Below, piece by piece: positions 1-13,300 of a stretch of DNA of 64,000 nucleotides. Made by a program: the position numbers and the translations under genes. The notes under the pieces are model-generated. The model did no database searches. It was not told the origin of the DNA and saw only the letters and a program-made list of their open reading frames with translations. Every line of letters begins with the position of its first letter. Within the stretch, counting starts at the first letter, position 1. The stretch comes from Sinohyriopsis cumingii (Eukaryota; Mollusca; Bivalvia; Unionida; Unionidae): positions 54,400,219 to 54,464,218 of the forward strand of contig CM068835.1 in assembly GCA_028554795.2 (NCBI GenBank), in the 5' to 3' direction.

Positions 1-1245
1 TCAATGGCAACCAATAGTTCTTCTAATTGTCATAGTTTTTTGGGAGGGCCAGGGGTCATGCTACCAGGCGAAATGTGGGTGACTAAGACGCCTAAAAAAT
101 GTAAACTTCGAAAGCGAAAACAACTTCACCCTATTATTTTTTAAGAGGTGCATTGACTGACCATACTTCTTTTTAGATGCCCCTCACCTTAGCCTGCTTA
201 GTTCTAGTGTTGTAGCGAAATGTATTCATCAAGACATCAGTAGCTAGGCCTAGTTTTGATATCAGTTACATTGACAAACAAACTCTTGCCCATTCACAAG
301 CATGTGTTTTGATAGCTGATTGACCATTAACCCTTTCCCAAGTAAGGTAGCAACTATCAATTTCCGCATCCTATCCTTTGATGATAAAAACATACAAACT
401 TGTGTTTCAAAACTTTAACAATAGTGTGTAAATAGCAATTTGTGTTTTAAGATCAGAATCGGTGATCTTTATATATATTATCTGCCTCATGTACACTATT
501 TTGTAATAAAATTAGTTTGAAACTGTAAGTGAACCGGTAGGCCTAACAGGAAATAATGGCGGACATCGCTAAGTCTGGGATGTACCAATTTATTAGATTA
601 TCTGTTTTCGTAAATCATCGGGCAGATATATTCAGAAAAAATTTACAAGTCATTGAAAGCAAAGCCTATGTATTATTTTATTAAAGATTTAACTTCAAGA
701 TGCAAATTATGTAGGTCAGAAACGTATGGGACAATGCTATGTTGTGGAATCCGCAAAATGTGTTGTAAGGTGTAAGTTGTTTTCTGATTTGACACATATT
801 TTTTACAATCAATATTAGGTGTCTACTCTGAGCCCCAATCTCAAAGAGTGATTTTTGGTTGGGTCCAAGAAAAGACTTCATCAGATATATGTTTGCAAGA
901 GATAATTAGTACAGTTAAGTTTGAATAGTATTTGGAAATAAAAAATTTATTAAACCAACAAAAAGAGTTTTCAGAAAAATTTGCAATCTCATAACTGGTT
1001 TCTTAACCACGCTAATAAAATGTCACCAGTGAGATGTCTTTTTACACTGCTTATTTGTAAAGGAAATTTAATTTTTTCCAATTGAAAGTTCAAATTAAGA
1101 CAATATTCATTGGATGCTTTTCTGCTATTAGATGGTTCTCCATTGACCTTGAGAACTATACTAAAATGTCAAGCACTAAAAGTATTTCTGAAGTGGTACT
1201 AGAAGTATTGAACAAGAAGGGCTGTATTTCGTATTTCATTTGCAG
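1..1245. other. Upstream or intronic stretch, no gene recognised
   Basis: AT-rich DNA before the first visible NUDC exon. The first coding exon of NUDC (family N-terminus with a conserved FDGML-like motif and FFIGG-like motif) was looked for and not seen, so it probably lies to the left of the window. An ATGGCGGAC start-like context at about 556 opens a frame of some 42 codons that resembles nothing I know. Confidence 0.6.
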
Positions 1246-1461
1246 ATGATCATGGATAGATTTAAGAAACATCAAAAGATAGCCCTGGAGAAACAGGCAA
1301 AGTTACAGGAGGAACGTGAAGAAGAGGAAAGGAAGAGGCTAGAGAAAATTGCCAAGAAGAAAGCTGAGGAAGAAAAAAGATTTGCAGAGGCCAGAGAGGA
1401 GCCAAAAATAAAAGAACTAACAGATGAAGAAGCTGAAAGATTGCAGAAAGAGTTAAATGAG
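1246..1461 (+). CDS. NUDC: NUDC coding exon (coiled-coil region); first visible exon of the gene
   Basis: NUDC is a cytosolic dynein-linked and Hsp90-linked chaperone needed for nuclear migration and mitosis. This exon starts after a TTTGCAG acceptor and ends GAG|gtttga. It encodes 72 residues of Lys/Glu-rich coiled coil closing with the hallmark KELTDEEAERLQ, nearly identical to vertebrate NUDC. The eight exons found here (1246-1461, 20472-20552, 23637-23750, 26535-26603, 33309-33434, 35034-35117, 36869-36987, 39171-39222) total 861 nt, or 286 residues plus stop, and stay in phase throughout. Human NUDC is 331 residues, so only about 50 N-terminal residues are missing, presumably upstream. 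The intron after this exon is 19 kb and holds a retrotransposon array. Identification rests on remembered family sequence. The match across the CS domain and C-terminus leaves little doubt. Confidence 0.93.
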
Positions 1462-2790
1462 GTTTGATTCATATTCTTAGTGCTTGGAGAATATAGGGAG
1501 ATAGTAGTGGGATTTTTGGAAAGGGTTAATTCCCCTTTTTCATTGTCTTGTGCATGGTCATTTTAATGGTTGCATAGGTACTTTGTCCTAGCTTCCCTTA
1601 AAGTGTATAAAGATTGAAACTAACACTTTTTTATTATAATTTGGGTTGGTTGTACATGTCATAATTTGACATTCCCGCAGATGGAGAAGCAGTAGGGATT
1701 TATGGAGAAGCTGTAGGGTTAAGGCAGATGGTATGATGGCTGGAGACATGGTTCTCATTTGCTTGGAATTTTATTATGTGGTACAAATACACATGTTTGC
1801 TAGACTTGAACCAAGGCTTTTTTAATTACTGAGAGAGGGTAGATAAAATGAGAATCGTTTTTTGTTTGTTTGTTTTTTAAAAAATAATTTATGGAAACAG
1901 ACGAAGAGTTTACTTAATTTTGTTGAATTTGAATGTGATAAATGAGGCATCTAAAATGACCTCACTGGAAATATCAAACAATAGAAACAAATATTTTCTC
2001 CATGAATTTCAAGAAGAGGATAGATGTTCTGTCTTATATAAGGTCATTGCAGTTTCCTGCAAGAGTTAAATAGTTTTTAGTAATGAAAAGTAGGTGACTG
2101 AGATATATTTTGAATCATAATTATGTGAGGTATTATTGATTTGATGAAATAGCATTGGTATCAGTGATATTATTTCTGAATGCCAAATGAATAAACATCA
2201 AGTATTTCTCATTCACAAACACCAAATGCAACAGTCAAAATATGTTGCTTTCTGCAGAGTTTAGGTTTAGTCTTGTAGTTTTTTGTGCAGAATGTCTGTG
2301 TGAAGTAAATGCATGATATTTGCACGTGAACAGGAAGTTAAGATCTTCAATGATCACAGTGATATGTTAGTAAAGTTTCCTGAAATTTTTTCCAGTCTTG
2401 ATGGTGTTTTGCGTGTGATTTCAGGCACTTTTTCATTTCATTGAATTTAATAATTTGTTGTAATACATCAGAAGTCCTTCAACAACCTCACAAATCCAGC
2501 CCTCCCAGAGGAAAAAAATGCTCATGTCATTTTGGCTCATTTTAGCACTTAGTGCTGAAATGTGATCTGCTTTCCAAGGAGGCTGTCAGATGAAAATGGT
2601 TTCCTTGTGCTCTTTCTCAAATCTGAGTGAATGCAGGAGTTTTCTCACTGAATTGTATTCCATCTTCCTCATATTTAAATATTATACATCAAAATTAATT
2701 TCATGATATGATATGCAATATTGCACTATCTTAATTCTCCATTTTAATACTGATTAGTATTTGCATTCCACTTTAGTACCTGACCTTGTT
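1462..2790 (+). other. NUDC intron, left part
   Basis: AT-rich intron sequence between the donor at 1462 and the retrotransposon array. I see no further exon, RNA gene or recognisable repeat. Confidence 0.7.
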
Positions 2791-2795
2791 ACGAC

Positions 2796-4152
2796 TGTAA
2801 CAAGATAACTGGGTGGGATATTTCGGATTAACAACAGAACACGTTTTGACGACACAGATATATGGTTTAATGTGGCGATTTATATGAGTAGTGGATTATG
2901 AAGATGTGTGCGTATTTATAATCCAAATATTGGATCTATTTAACAAAAAAACGCACAGTTTCAAAGATGGGAAAAATATACAAATAAATTTAGTTCAGTA
3001 ACCCTAAAACACAGGATAAATGATTTCACAAATGATTCAATAATGGAAAGATGAATATAGTTCACTCAAATAGTAAACGATGTAAGTCTTTACACATAGT
3101 AAAAAATGTATTCACTCATGTAGCGAAATTATGTCACTAAACAAGAACGGATATACAATCTATCCTTCCAGTCCTGAATAATACACTGGGTCTTACTAAC
3201 CCAAAATTAGCATACAGCTAAAAATACATGTGTGGAGATGCACTCCGTCACCCGTGCACCATATTCGCTCCACAGCTCCTCCGAATCAATTTCACAATCA
3301 ATATAGACTCCGGACCCTCGGAATACTATGATCACTTGAAATATTAGACCCTCCGGACACTTGAAATATTAGACCCTCCGGACCCCCTGTCCTTTGACGG
3401 CTCTACAGCTGGGTCACCTTAGTCACTCTTGACATTCCGGACGCTAGACATTAGACGCTCCGGCACCTTAAACGCTCCGGACACACGGACGTTTCTACAC
3501 TCTGACAACACCGGACACCCCGGATATTCCTACCATCAAAAACACAGCTGAAAATATACCCGATACAGTGTACTAAACTTGATACAGACATAACGTAAGG
3601 ACGTTATACATGGTAAGTTATAAAGATTATATTATTATGGCAATTACAAAACAGAGGTTCAATAGTAAACCTAACCCTGCTCGATAAGACAATAGTAAAC
3701 AACTTTTTTTTTAAAAAAATGTAACTTTACATTACCAATACAAATCCTGCACTACGTCGCAACAAGAATAAAAAATGCACGCATTATGGTATGTAAAGAA
3801 AACTATAACAAACATGCAAAGGTAAATATGGTACTACACTAGTTATCACTTAAAACCCCAAAATTACCTACCCCTACAGCTGGAGTTGTGCGAATCCTTT
3901 TAGCAGGCCGCTTGCTGACAAAACCATTAGTATTGTAAAGGTCCTTTACATGTAGTAACGTATTTATACCTTTAGAATTTTCGTTATTCTTTATCAAAGG
4001 CACCTTGCACGTGTGGCACAGGACGAATCGTACTCACGATTTCGAAATACATAGACCATATTATAATCACCCTCGGGTATCGTTGTACAGAGAAAAGAAA
4101 CGAAACCCGAGTACATGTATTTAATTAACAACATTTACACCATTCCGTGACA
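2796..4152 (-). repeat. LTR 1 (3' end of the array in element orientation)
   Basis: Runs TGTAAC to GTGACA, 1357 bp. The next bases (4153 on) read, on the minus strand, as a purine-rich AGGGGGGAGGTAT polypurine tract, which marks this as the 3' LTR of the left internal copy. An internal stretch at about 3270-3520 repeats short CTCCGGAC motifs. Confidence 0.93.
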
Positions 4153-7100
4153 ATACCTCCCCCCTAAAAAAAAAGTGGTATCACTTTTAGAACAATCACG
4201 GAATGTGAACAATGAATCATTATTAAAACTTCCAATTTTCAGACCGAACAAAATGATTTGCTAATTACACCCTACTTAAAAAATCAGCTCCCACATTTTC
4301 TGACCCTCGAATTGCCTCGATTCGAAAACTGTATGGTTGCAAAGACAACGCCCAACGCATCAGTCTTGCATTGGTGACCTTTGCTTTATTCAAATATAAA
4401 AGCGGCTGATGGTCCATTTGCAAGGTAAACTCCCTCCCAAAAAGGTATGTATGGAATTTTCCTATTCCCCATACTAAACCCAGGCACTCCTTTTCAATCA
4501 CGGAGTACTTTTCCTCTCTAGGGAGCAATTTCCTACTTGCATAAGCAATGGGCAATTTCATCCCCCCTTGCTCCTGTAGCAAAACAGCCCCAAGACCCGT
4601 ATCGGACGCATCAGTCCTCAGTACAAAAGGTTTATCTATTTCCGGCAACATTAAAATTGGTGCACTTACCAGTTTGTGTTTTAGAGTGTTAAACGCTTTT
4701 TCCTGGCATACACCCCATGAAACTTTATTCGGTTGCCCCTTCCTAGTCAAATCCGTTAATGGGCTGGCAATAGCCGAAAAGTTGGGGACGAATTTCCTGT
4801 AGAACCCGATTAGACCTAGGAAAGACCTTACTTGTTTTTTTGTCTCTGGTCTAGGGGCATCCCTGATTGCTCCTATTTTATCTGGATGAGGCTGCAACTG
4901 GCCTAGTCCACTTACCAGATGTCCCAAACATTCCAGACTGGAATACCCTATGCTACACTTAGTAGGCCTAACTGAAAGGTTTGCAATGTGAAGTCTATCG
5001 AACAGATCCCGTAATACCTTAACATGTTCATCCCATGTATGCGTGTAAACAAAGATGTCGTCTACGAAGCTGTCGACGTTTTCCGTTCCGTTTAATAATT
5101 TGCGCATGAGACGAACGCACGACGCACCGGTGTTGACTAAACTGAAAGGCATAACTTTAACTTGAAACAGTCCTTTGGGAGTTGCGAATGCCGTCAACTC
5201 GCGGGCATTATCGGCGATGGGTATCTGCCAATATCCCTTGCTTAGATCTAATTTGGAAATGTATTTATGACCTGCCAATTTTGAAAATACACTTTCCATA
5301 TCTGGCATTGGTTCTGTGTCAAATACGGTGATCTTGTTTAATTGCCGAAAGTCGATGCAAAATCGGTTGGTCCCGTCTTTCTTTCTAACACCACGGGGAA
5401 CGAGTATGGGGAGTTTGAAGGTTCGATCACTCCCTGGTCTAACATTTTCATCACTTCTTCGCTGATTGTCTCCCGTGCATTAAAGGGTATCGGATATCCT
5501 TTAATCCTGATAGGCTCAGTGGTATTCAATTTGATCTCGTGTCGAATTAGACCCGTACAGCCTGGTCTGTCCGTGAACACATCTGGATATTTGGACAAAA
5601 CCTCCATAATCTGTGTACGTTGACCCTCCGATAACTCAGGGCATACATTTATCTGGTCAATACTTTCTTTACCAACGTCCATGGGGTATTCAAGGGGTAT
5701 TTCTGTGCTGGAGACGAATTCCGCTTCGTCACCAGACCTATCCTCTATCACCGCAACGCATACTACATTCAAAATCCCTTTATCAATCGTTTGTCCAGGT
5801 CTCGCTACGTAGAGTTTAAGCATATTGGCATGAAATGTCTTGGACTTCCCCTCCATATCAATGATATAATCCATTTCGCCTTTCACCTGTCTGACTTCAT
5901 ATGGCCCTTTCCATTGGACTAGCAGCTTGTTGTTATTCGTTGGGAGAAGCACCAACACTTGATCGCCTACATCAAATTTTTTACTCCGAGTTCCTCGGTT
6001 GTAGTACTTGGCGTACCTACGACTAGATTTCGCGAGTTCGTCTTGCGCCATTTGACAAGTACTTTCTAATCTTTCGCGCAAATCAACTACGTAATGGTAT
6101 GTGGTCATAACTTCTTCGTCCGCGAACGCGTCTGTCCACAGTTCACGAAGTATGCGCATAGGACCACGAACTGTCCTACCGTACAATAGTTCAAACGGGG
6201 AGAAACCCAAGCTTTCCTGAGGAACCTCACGATATGCGAACAGAAGGGCGTTCATATATCTATCCCAATCCTTCGGTCTTTCCGCACACATTCTCTGTAA
6301 CATTTGCTTCAATGTGCCGTTGAATTTCTCGACCAATCCATTGCACATAGGATGGTAAGGTGTTGTGCGTAACTGTTTAAGGGACAACAACCTACTAATT
6401 TCTGCCATAAGATCTGAGGTGAATTGCGCTCCACAATCCGTAAGAACCTCTTCGGGCACTCCGACCCTGCTGAACATGTCTACGAGCGCTTCGACTACAC
6501 GTTCGGTTTCAATTGATGGCAAAGCTATGGCTTCTGGATATCTGGTAGCGTAATCTACCAGTGTCAAGATGTATCGGTTTTTCCGATCTTTATGCGGAAA
6601 TATTGGTCCTACAATGTCGATGGCTACTCGTTTGAACGGAGTATCTATCAAGGGCATCTGACCTAATGGTACTCTAGTTACCCTGCCCTTAGAGATCGTC
6701 TTCTGGCAAACGTCGCACGAGCGACAGAACCGCGCTATGTCGCAATTGACGCCAGGCCAATAAAATTCTCTTAATACCCTATCCGTTGTTTTCTTTACGC
6801 CTAAATGACCTGCCATACTCGACTCGTGCGCAACCTTTAGTACATGTGCCCTAAATTTCTGGGGAACCACTAATTGCAAGAACTTCCTATCCGATGTAGA
6901 GTATTCCCTGTACATTAAACCCTTTTGAACAAGGAATTTAGAGGTACCCCCGTTCTTACACTTTCTCACGGTACCCGTTAATGCCTTCTCAGAGGTTGCA
7001 CGTAAAGACGCGTCACGTTTTTGCTCATTTTGGAATTCTTTGCGGGATATATCAGTAATGGCTTCCGGTACTTTTAACTTACGCAAAGGTTTATTTTCCT

Positions 7101-8931
7101 CCTTTACCTGAGCCCTAGTTTGCACTGCCTGGATGATAGGGAATCGGAAATCTGCTATGGTTGGGAGTCTAGAACCCGGTACGTTGCCAATCGTCAATTC
7201 ATAGATCGGGTTGGCTACGCATAAAGCTTCCACAGTCCCGGTCAAAAAAGGTGTATCTATCATTATCCTTGCAACTGGAACATGGTCGATTGTCTGGTCA
7301 AGCAACATGCAAGGTGATTTAACCCCAAGCAATTGATCATCGCGGACTAAGCTCTGTTTCACGACTACAGTAGTGCATCCCGTGTCTCGTAGAACAGTGA
7401 CTTCTTGTCCGTTAACAGTGCCGTTTGCAGTCGGTACTCGTGCCTCTGGAAAAATACACGTGCTGATTGATTGGATCACATCGCGACTGATCTCTGAACG
7501 CACCACCGGTTCACGCACCGCTTTCCGCTTAACTTGCTGGGAAACATTAAGTTTTCCATTTACCGATCTTCTGCCTCTAATGGCTACCGCTACTTTCTGG
7601 ACTGGTCCCTTCCGCTTAGGACAATAGTGGGAGATATGACCCACTTCCTTGCAAATGAAACATTGCATGTCACTCCGCTTCCCCTGGTTACTCCTACCAG
7701 ATTTTTCAGGTTCCCTGGGTTTTCTGTCATTGACCTGATTCCCACCTTTGACATCTCGCGTGATGACATTCTGCGAACCTCCCCGAGCTTCGGCGAACAA
7801 ATCCGCCTGTGTGGCCATTTCATGTACATTTGTGAAGGATCTTTCCTTCAAGAATAAATATAACTCCTTGCCACAAGTTGTTAACAATTGGTCATGAAGC
7901 AAGAAATCGACAAGACCCTCAAATGTCTTGACGACTTTACCACATTCCACCCATCGCTGCAAATAATTGCAAGTCCTACTGACGAACTGGGTGAATGTTT
8001 CGCCTCTCACTGGTTTACTATACTTAAACTTCTTGCGAAACCCTTGCTCGGTTAGTTCATATTTCTTGAGAAGTGCCTCTTTCAACACGAGGTAATTGAG
8101 CGAATCGGCCGTGGATAAACGCGAATACACGTCTAACGCTTTACCTTTCAATAACGCGCTAAGATGGAGCGGCCAATCGTCTTTCTTCCATTTTTGTACC
8201 GTAGCATACCTCTCGAACCTATTTAGATAACTATCCATATTATCTTTATCGTCTTCAAATGGGGGCAATTTTGGACCTCTCAGTTTAACATCATGTTCCC
8301 CCTCTTTTTTAGCTTGCAATAGCTCAGAATTTCTTAGATATTCCTTCTGCCGATTTCTATCTTCCCCTTCTACCTTCTCCCTCTCTGCTTCCCTTTCCCA
8401 TTCTATCCTTTCCCTCTCAGCCTGTTTCTCTAGTTCAATCTTACCCTTCTCTAATTCTATCATTTCCTTCTGGGTTTCCCTTTTTTCCCTTTCTATTTGT
8501 TGTTCCCTTTCAAATTTTTCCCTTTCTATTTGTTGTTCCCTTTCAAATTTTTCCCTCTCTAATTCCCTCTCCTTTAATCTTTGGTCCCTCTCCCGGGCTT
8601 GTTCTTCACGAACGAAATTTCTAAGGGACTCCCCCTCATAACCAAACTGTTTCCCCAGTTCTACCAGTTCTTTCATAGAAGACATATCAAAAGTTTGGTG
8701 GTGACCAACCTTAAAGTGCAGTTTTATACAAAACACGTAATTACCACAAACCGTATTTTCTTTCACGAAATGCAACAAAAATATTAAATACAAAAAATAA
8801 AGTAATATTAGGTATCTACCTAACCTTGGTGCTTTGTCAAACGCATCTGAAACACACAAAAAGCATACAAATATAATAAAACAATTTCAGTGCTCTGTTA
8901 TATCCGAAATGATCCCACTTCTGACACCATT
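4153..8931 (-). pseudogene. Internal region, left copy of the Gmr1-like element (broken)
   Basis: Same layout as the right copy: long coiled-coil Gag with zinc knuckle, aspartic protease, integrase, reverse transcriptase and RNase H, in that order. It looks broken about once. It is otherwise almost identical to the right copy, so the damage is recent. A tRNA-Leu-type primer site lies at 8913-8929 next to the central LTR, and the polypurine tract lies next to LTR 1. Confidence 0.9.
8913..8929 (-). other. Primer-binding site, tRNA-Leu type (left copy)
   Basis: The plus strand reads TCCCACTTCTGACACCA, which equals the 3' end of animal tRNA-Leu(CAG) including the added CCA. It sits two bases from the start of the central LTR at 8932. 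The tRNA comparison is from memory. Confidence 0.85.
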
Positions 8932-10287
8932 TGTAACAAGATAACCGGGTGGGATATTTCGGATTAACAACAGAACACGTTTTGACGACACAGATATATG
9001 GTTTAATGTGGCGATTTATATGAGTAGTGGATTATGAAGATGTGTGCGTATTTATAATCCAAATATTGGATCTATTTAACAAAAAAACGCACAGTTTCAA
9101 AGATGGGAAAAATATACAAATAAATTTAGTTCAGTAACCCTAAAACACAGGATAAATGATTTCACAAATGATTCAATAATGGAAAGATGAATATAGTTCA
9201 CTCAAATAGTAAACGATGTAAGTCTTTACACATAGTAAAAAATGTATTCACTCATGTAGCGAAATTATGTCACTAAACAAGAACGGATATACAATCTATC
9301 CTTCCAGTCCTGAATAATACACTGGGTCTTACTAACCCAAAATTAGCATACAGCTAAAAATACATGTGTGGAGATGCACTCCGTCACCCGTGCACCATAT
9401 TCGCTCCACAGCTCCTCCGAATCAATTTCACAACCAATATAGACTCCGGACCCTCGGAATACTATGATCACTTGAAATATTAGACCCTCCGGACACTTGA
9501 AATATTAGACCCTCCGGACCCCCTGTCCTTTGACAGCTCTACAGCTGGGTCACCTTAGTCACTCTTGACATTCCGGACGCTAGACATTAGACGCTCCGGC
9601 ACCTTAAACGCTCCGGACACACGGACGTTTCTACACTCTGACAACACCGGACACCCCGGATATTCCTACCATCAAAAACACAGCTGAAAATATACCCGAT
9701 ACAGTGTACTAAACTTGATACAGACATAACGTAAGGACGTTATACATGGTAAGTTATAAAGATTATATTATTATGGCAATTACAAAACAGAGGTTCAATA
9801 GTAAACCTAACCCTGCTCGATAAGACAATAGTAAACAACTTTTTTTAAAAAAAATGTAACTTTACATTACCAATACAAATCCTGCACTACGTCGCAACAA
9901 GAATAAAAAATGCACGCATTATGGTATGTAAAGAAAACTATAACAAACATGCAAAGGTAAATATAGTACTACACTAGTTATCACTTAAAACCCCAAAATT
10001 ACCTACCCCTACAGCTGGAGTTGTGCGAATCCTTTTAGCAGGCCGCTTGCTGACAAAACCATTAGTATTGTAAAGGTCCTTTACATGTAGTAACGTATTT
10101 ATACCTTTAGAATTTTCGTTATTCTTTATCAAAGGCACCTTGCACGTGTGGCACAGGACGAATCGTACTCACGATTTCGAAATACATAGACCATATTATA
10201 ATCACCCTCGGGTATCGTTGTACAGAGAAAAGAAACGAAACCCGAGTACATGTATTTAATTAACAACATTTACACCATTCCGTGACA
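8932..10287 (-). repeat. LTR 2 (shared central LTR)
   Basis: 1356 bp from TGTAAC to GTGACA. It serves as the 5' LTR of the left copy and the 3' LTR of the right copy. It is bordered by a primer site on the left and by a polypurine tract on the right (10,288 on), with no target duplication. Confidence 0.93.
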
Positions 10288-10399
10288 ATACCTCCCCCCT
10301 AAAAAAAAAGTGGTATCACTTTTAGAACAATCACGGAATGTGAACAATGAATCATTATTAAAACTTCCAATTTTCAAACCGAACAAAATGATTTGCTAA

Positions 10400-13300
10400 T
10401 TACACCCTACTTAAAAAATCAGCTCCCACATTTTCTGACCCTCGAATTGCCTCGATTTGAAAACTGTATGGTTGCAAAGACAACGCCCAACGCATCAATC
10501 TTGCATTGGTGACCTTTGCTTTATTCAAATATAAAAGCGGCTGATGGTCCATTTGCAAGGTAAACTCCCTCCCAAAAAGATATGTATGGAATTTTCCTAT
10601 TCCCCATACTAAACCTAGGCACTCCTTTTCAATCACGGAGTACTTTTCCTCTCTAGGGAGCAATTTCCTACTTGCATAAGCAATGGGCAATTTCATCCCC
10701 CCTTGCTCCTGTAGCAAAACAGCCCCAAGACCCGTATCGGACGCATCAGTCCTCAGTACAAAAGGTTTATCTATTTCCGGCAACATTAAAATTGGTGCAC
10801 TTACCAGTTTGTGTTTTAGAGTGTTAAACGCTTTTTCCTGGCATACACCCCATGAAACTTTATTCGGTTGCCCCTTCCTAGTCAAATCCGTTAATGGGCT
10901 GGCAATAGCCGAAAAGTTGGGGACGAATTTCCTGTAGAACCCGATTAGACCTAGGAAAGACCTTACTTGTTTTTTTGTCTCTGGTCTAGGGGCATCCCTG
11001 ATTGCTCCTATTTTATCTGGATGAGGCTGCAACTGGCCTAGTCCACTTACCAGATGTCCCAAACATTCCAGACTGGAATACCCTATGCTACACTTAGTAG
11101 GCCTAACTGAAAGGTTTGCAATGTGAAGTCTATCGAACAGATCCCGTAATACCTTAACATGTTCATCCCATGTATGCGTGTAAACAAAGATGTCGTCTAC
11201 GAAGCTGTCGACGTTTTCCGTTCCGTTTAATAATTTGCGCATGAGACGAACGCACGACGCACCGGCGTTGACTAAACTGAAAGGCATAACTTTAACTTGA
11301 AACAGTCCTTTGGGAGTTGCGAATGCCGTCAACTCGCGGGCATTATCGGCGATGGGTATCTGCCAATATCCCTTGCTTAGATCTAATTTGGAAATGTATT
11401 TATGACCTGCCAATTTTGAAAATACACTTTCCATATCTGGCATTGGTTCTGCGTCAAATACGGTGATCTTGTTTAATTGCCGAAAGTCGATGCAAAATCG
11501 GTTGGTCCCGTCTTTCTTTCTGACTAACACCACGGGGAACGAGTATGGGGAGTTTGAAGGTTCGATCACTCCCTGGTCTAACATTTTCATCACTTCTTCG
11601 CTGATTGTCTCCCGTGCATTAAAGGGTATCGGATATCCTTTAATCCTGATAGGCTCAGTGGTATTCAATTTGATCTCGTGTCGAATTAGACCCGTACAGC
11701 CTGGTCTGTCCGTGAACACATCTGGATATTTGGACAAAACCTCCATAATCTGTGTACGTTGACCCTCCGATAACTCAGGGCATACATTTATCTGGTCAAT
11801 ACTTTCTTTACCAACGTCCATGGGGTATTCAAGGGGTATTTCTGTGCTGGAGACGAATTCCGCTTCGTCACCAGACCTATCCTCTATCACCGCAATGCAT
11901 ACTACATTCAAAATCCCTTTATCAATCGTTTGTCCAGGTCTCGCTACGTAGAGTTTAAGCATATTGGCATGAAATGTCTTGGACTTCCCCTCCATATCAA
12001 TGATATAATCCATTTCGCCTTTCACCTGTCTGACTTCATATGGCCCTTTCCATTGGACTAGCAGCTTGTTGTTATTCGTTGGGAGAAGCACCAACACTTG
12101 ATCGCCTACATCAAATTTTTTACTCCGAGTTCCTCGGTTGTAGTACTTGGCGTACCTATGACTAGATTTCGCGAGTTCGTCTTGCGCCATTTGACAAGTA
12201 CTTTCTAATCTTTCGCGCAAATCAACTACGTAATGGTATGTGGTCATAACTTCTTCGTCCGCGAACGCGTCTGTCCACAGTTCACGAAGTATGCGCATAG
12301 GACCACGAACTGTCCTACCGTACAATAGTTCAAACGGGGAGAAACCCAAGCTTTCCTGAGGAACCTCACGATATGCGAACAGAAGGGCGTTCATATATCT
12401 ATCCCAATCCTTCGGTCTTTCCGCACACATTCTCCACAACATTTGCTTCAATGTGCCGTTGAATTTCTCGACCAATCCATTGCACATAGGATGGTAAGGT
12501 GTTGTGCGTAACTGTTTAAGGGACAACAACCTACTAATTCCTGCCATAAGATCTGAGGTGAATTGCGCTCCACAATCCGTAAGAACCTCTTCGGGCACTC
12601 CGACCCTGCTGAACATGTCTACGAGCGCTTCGACTACACATTCGGTTTCAATTGATGGCAAAGCTATGGCTTCTGGATATCTGGTAGCGTAATCTACCAG
12701 TGTCAAGATGTATCGGTTTTTCCGATCTGTATGCGGAAATATTGGTCCTACAATGTCGATGGCTACTCGTTTGAACGGAGTATCTATCAAGGGCATCTGA
12801 CCTAATGGTACTCTAGTTACCCTGCCCTTAGAGATCGTCTTCTGGCAAACGTCGCACGAGCGACAGAACCGCGCTATGTCGCAATTGACGCCAGGCCAAT
12901 AAAATTCTCTTAATACCCTATCCGTTGTTTTCTTTACGCCTAAATGACCTGCCATACTCGACTCGTGCGCAACCTTTAGTACATGTGCCCTAAATTTCTG
13001 GGGAACCACTAATTGCAAGAACTTCCTATCTGATGTAGAGTATTCCCTGTACATTAAACCCTTTTGAACAAGGAATTTAGAGGAACCCCCGTTCTTACAC
13101 TTTCTCATGGTACCCGTTAATGCCTTCTCAGAGGTTGCACGTAAAGACGCGTCACGTTTTTGCTCATTTTGGAATTCTTCGCGGGATATATCAGTAATGG
13201 CTTCCGGTACTTTTAACTTACGCAAAGGTTTATTTTCCTCCTTTACCTGAGCCCTAGTTTGCACTGCCTGGATGATAGGGAATCGGAAATCTGCTATGGT

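Noticed and set aside
556-690. ATGGCGGACATC... as the missing first exon of NUDC
   Set aside because: The translated frame lacks the family's N-terminal motifs, ends after about 42 codons and has no convincing donor in the right phase.
8686-8859. Hydrophobic leader before retrotransposon Gag as a signal peptide
   Set aside because: It lies in the untranslated leader region. The ATG at MSSMKEL begins the Gag-like sequence, and the same reading applies to the other copy.
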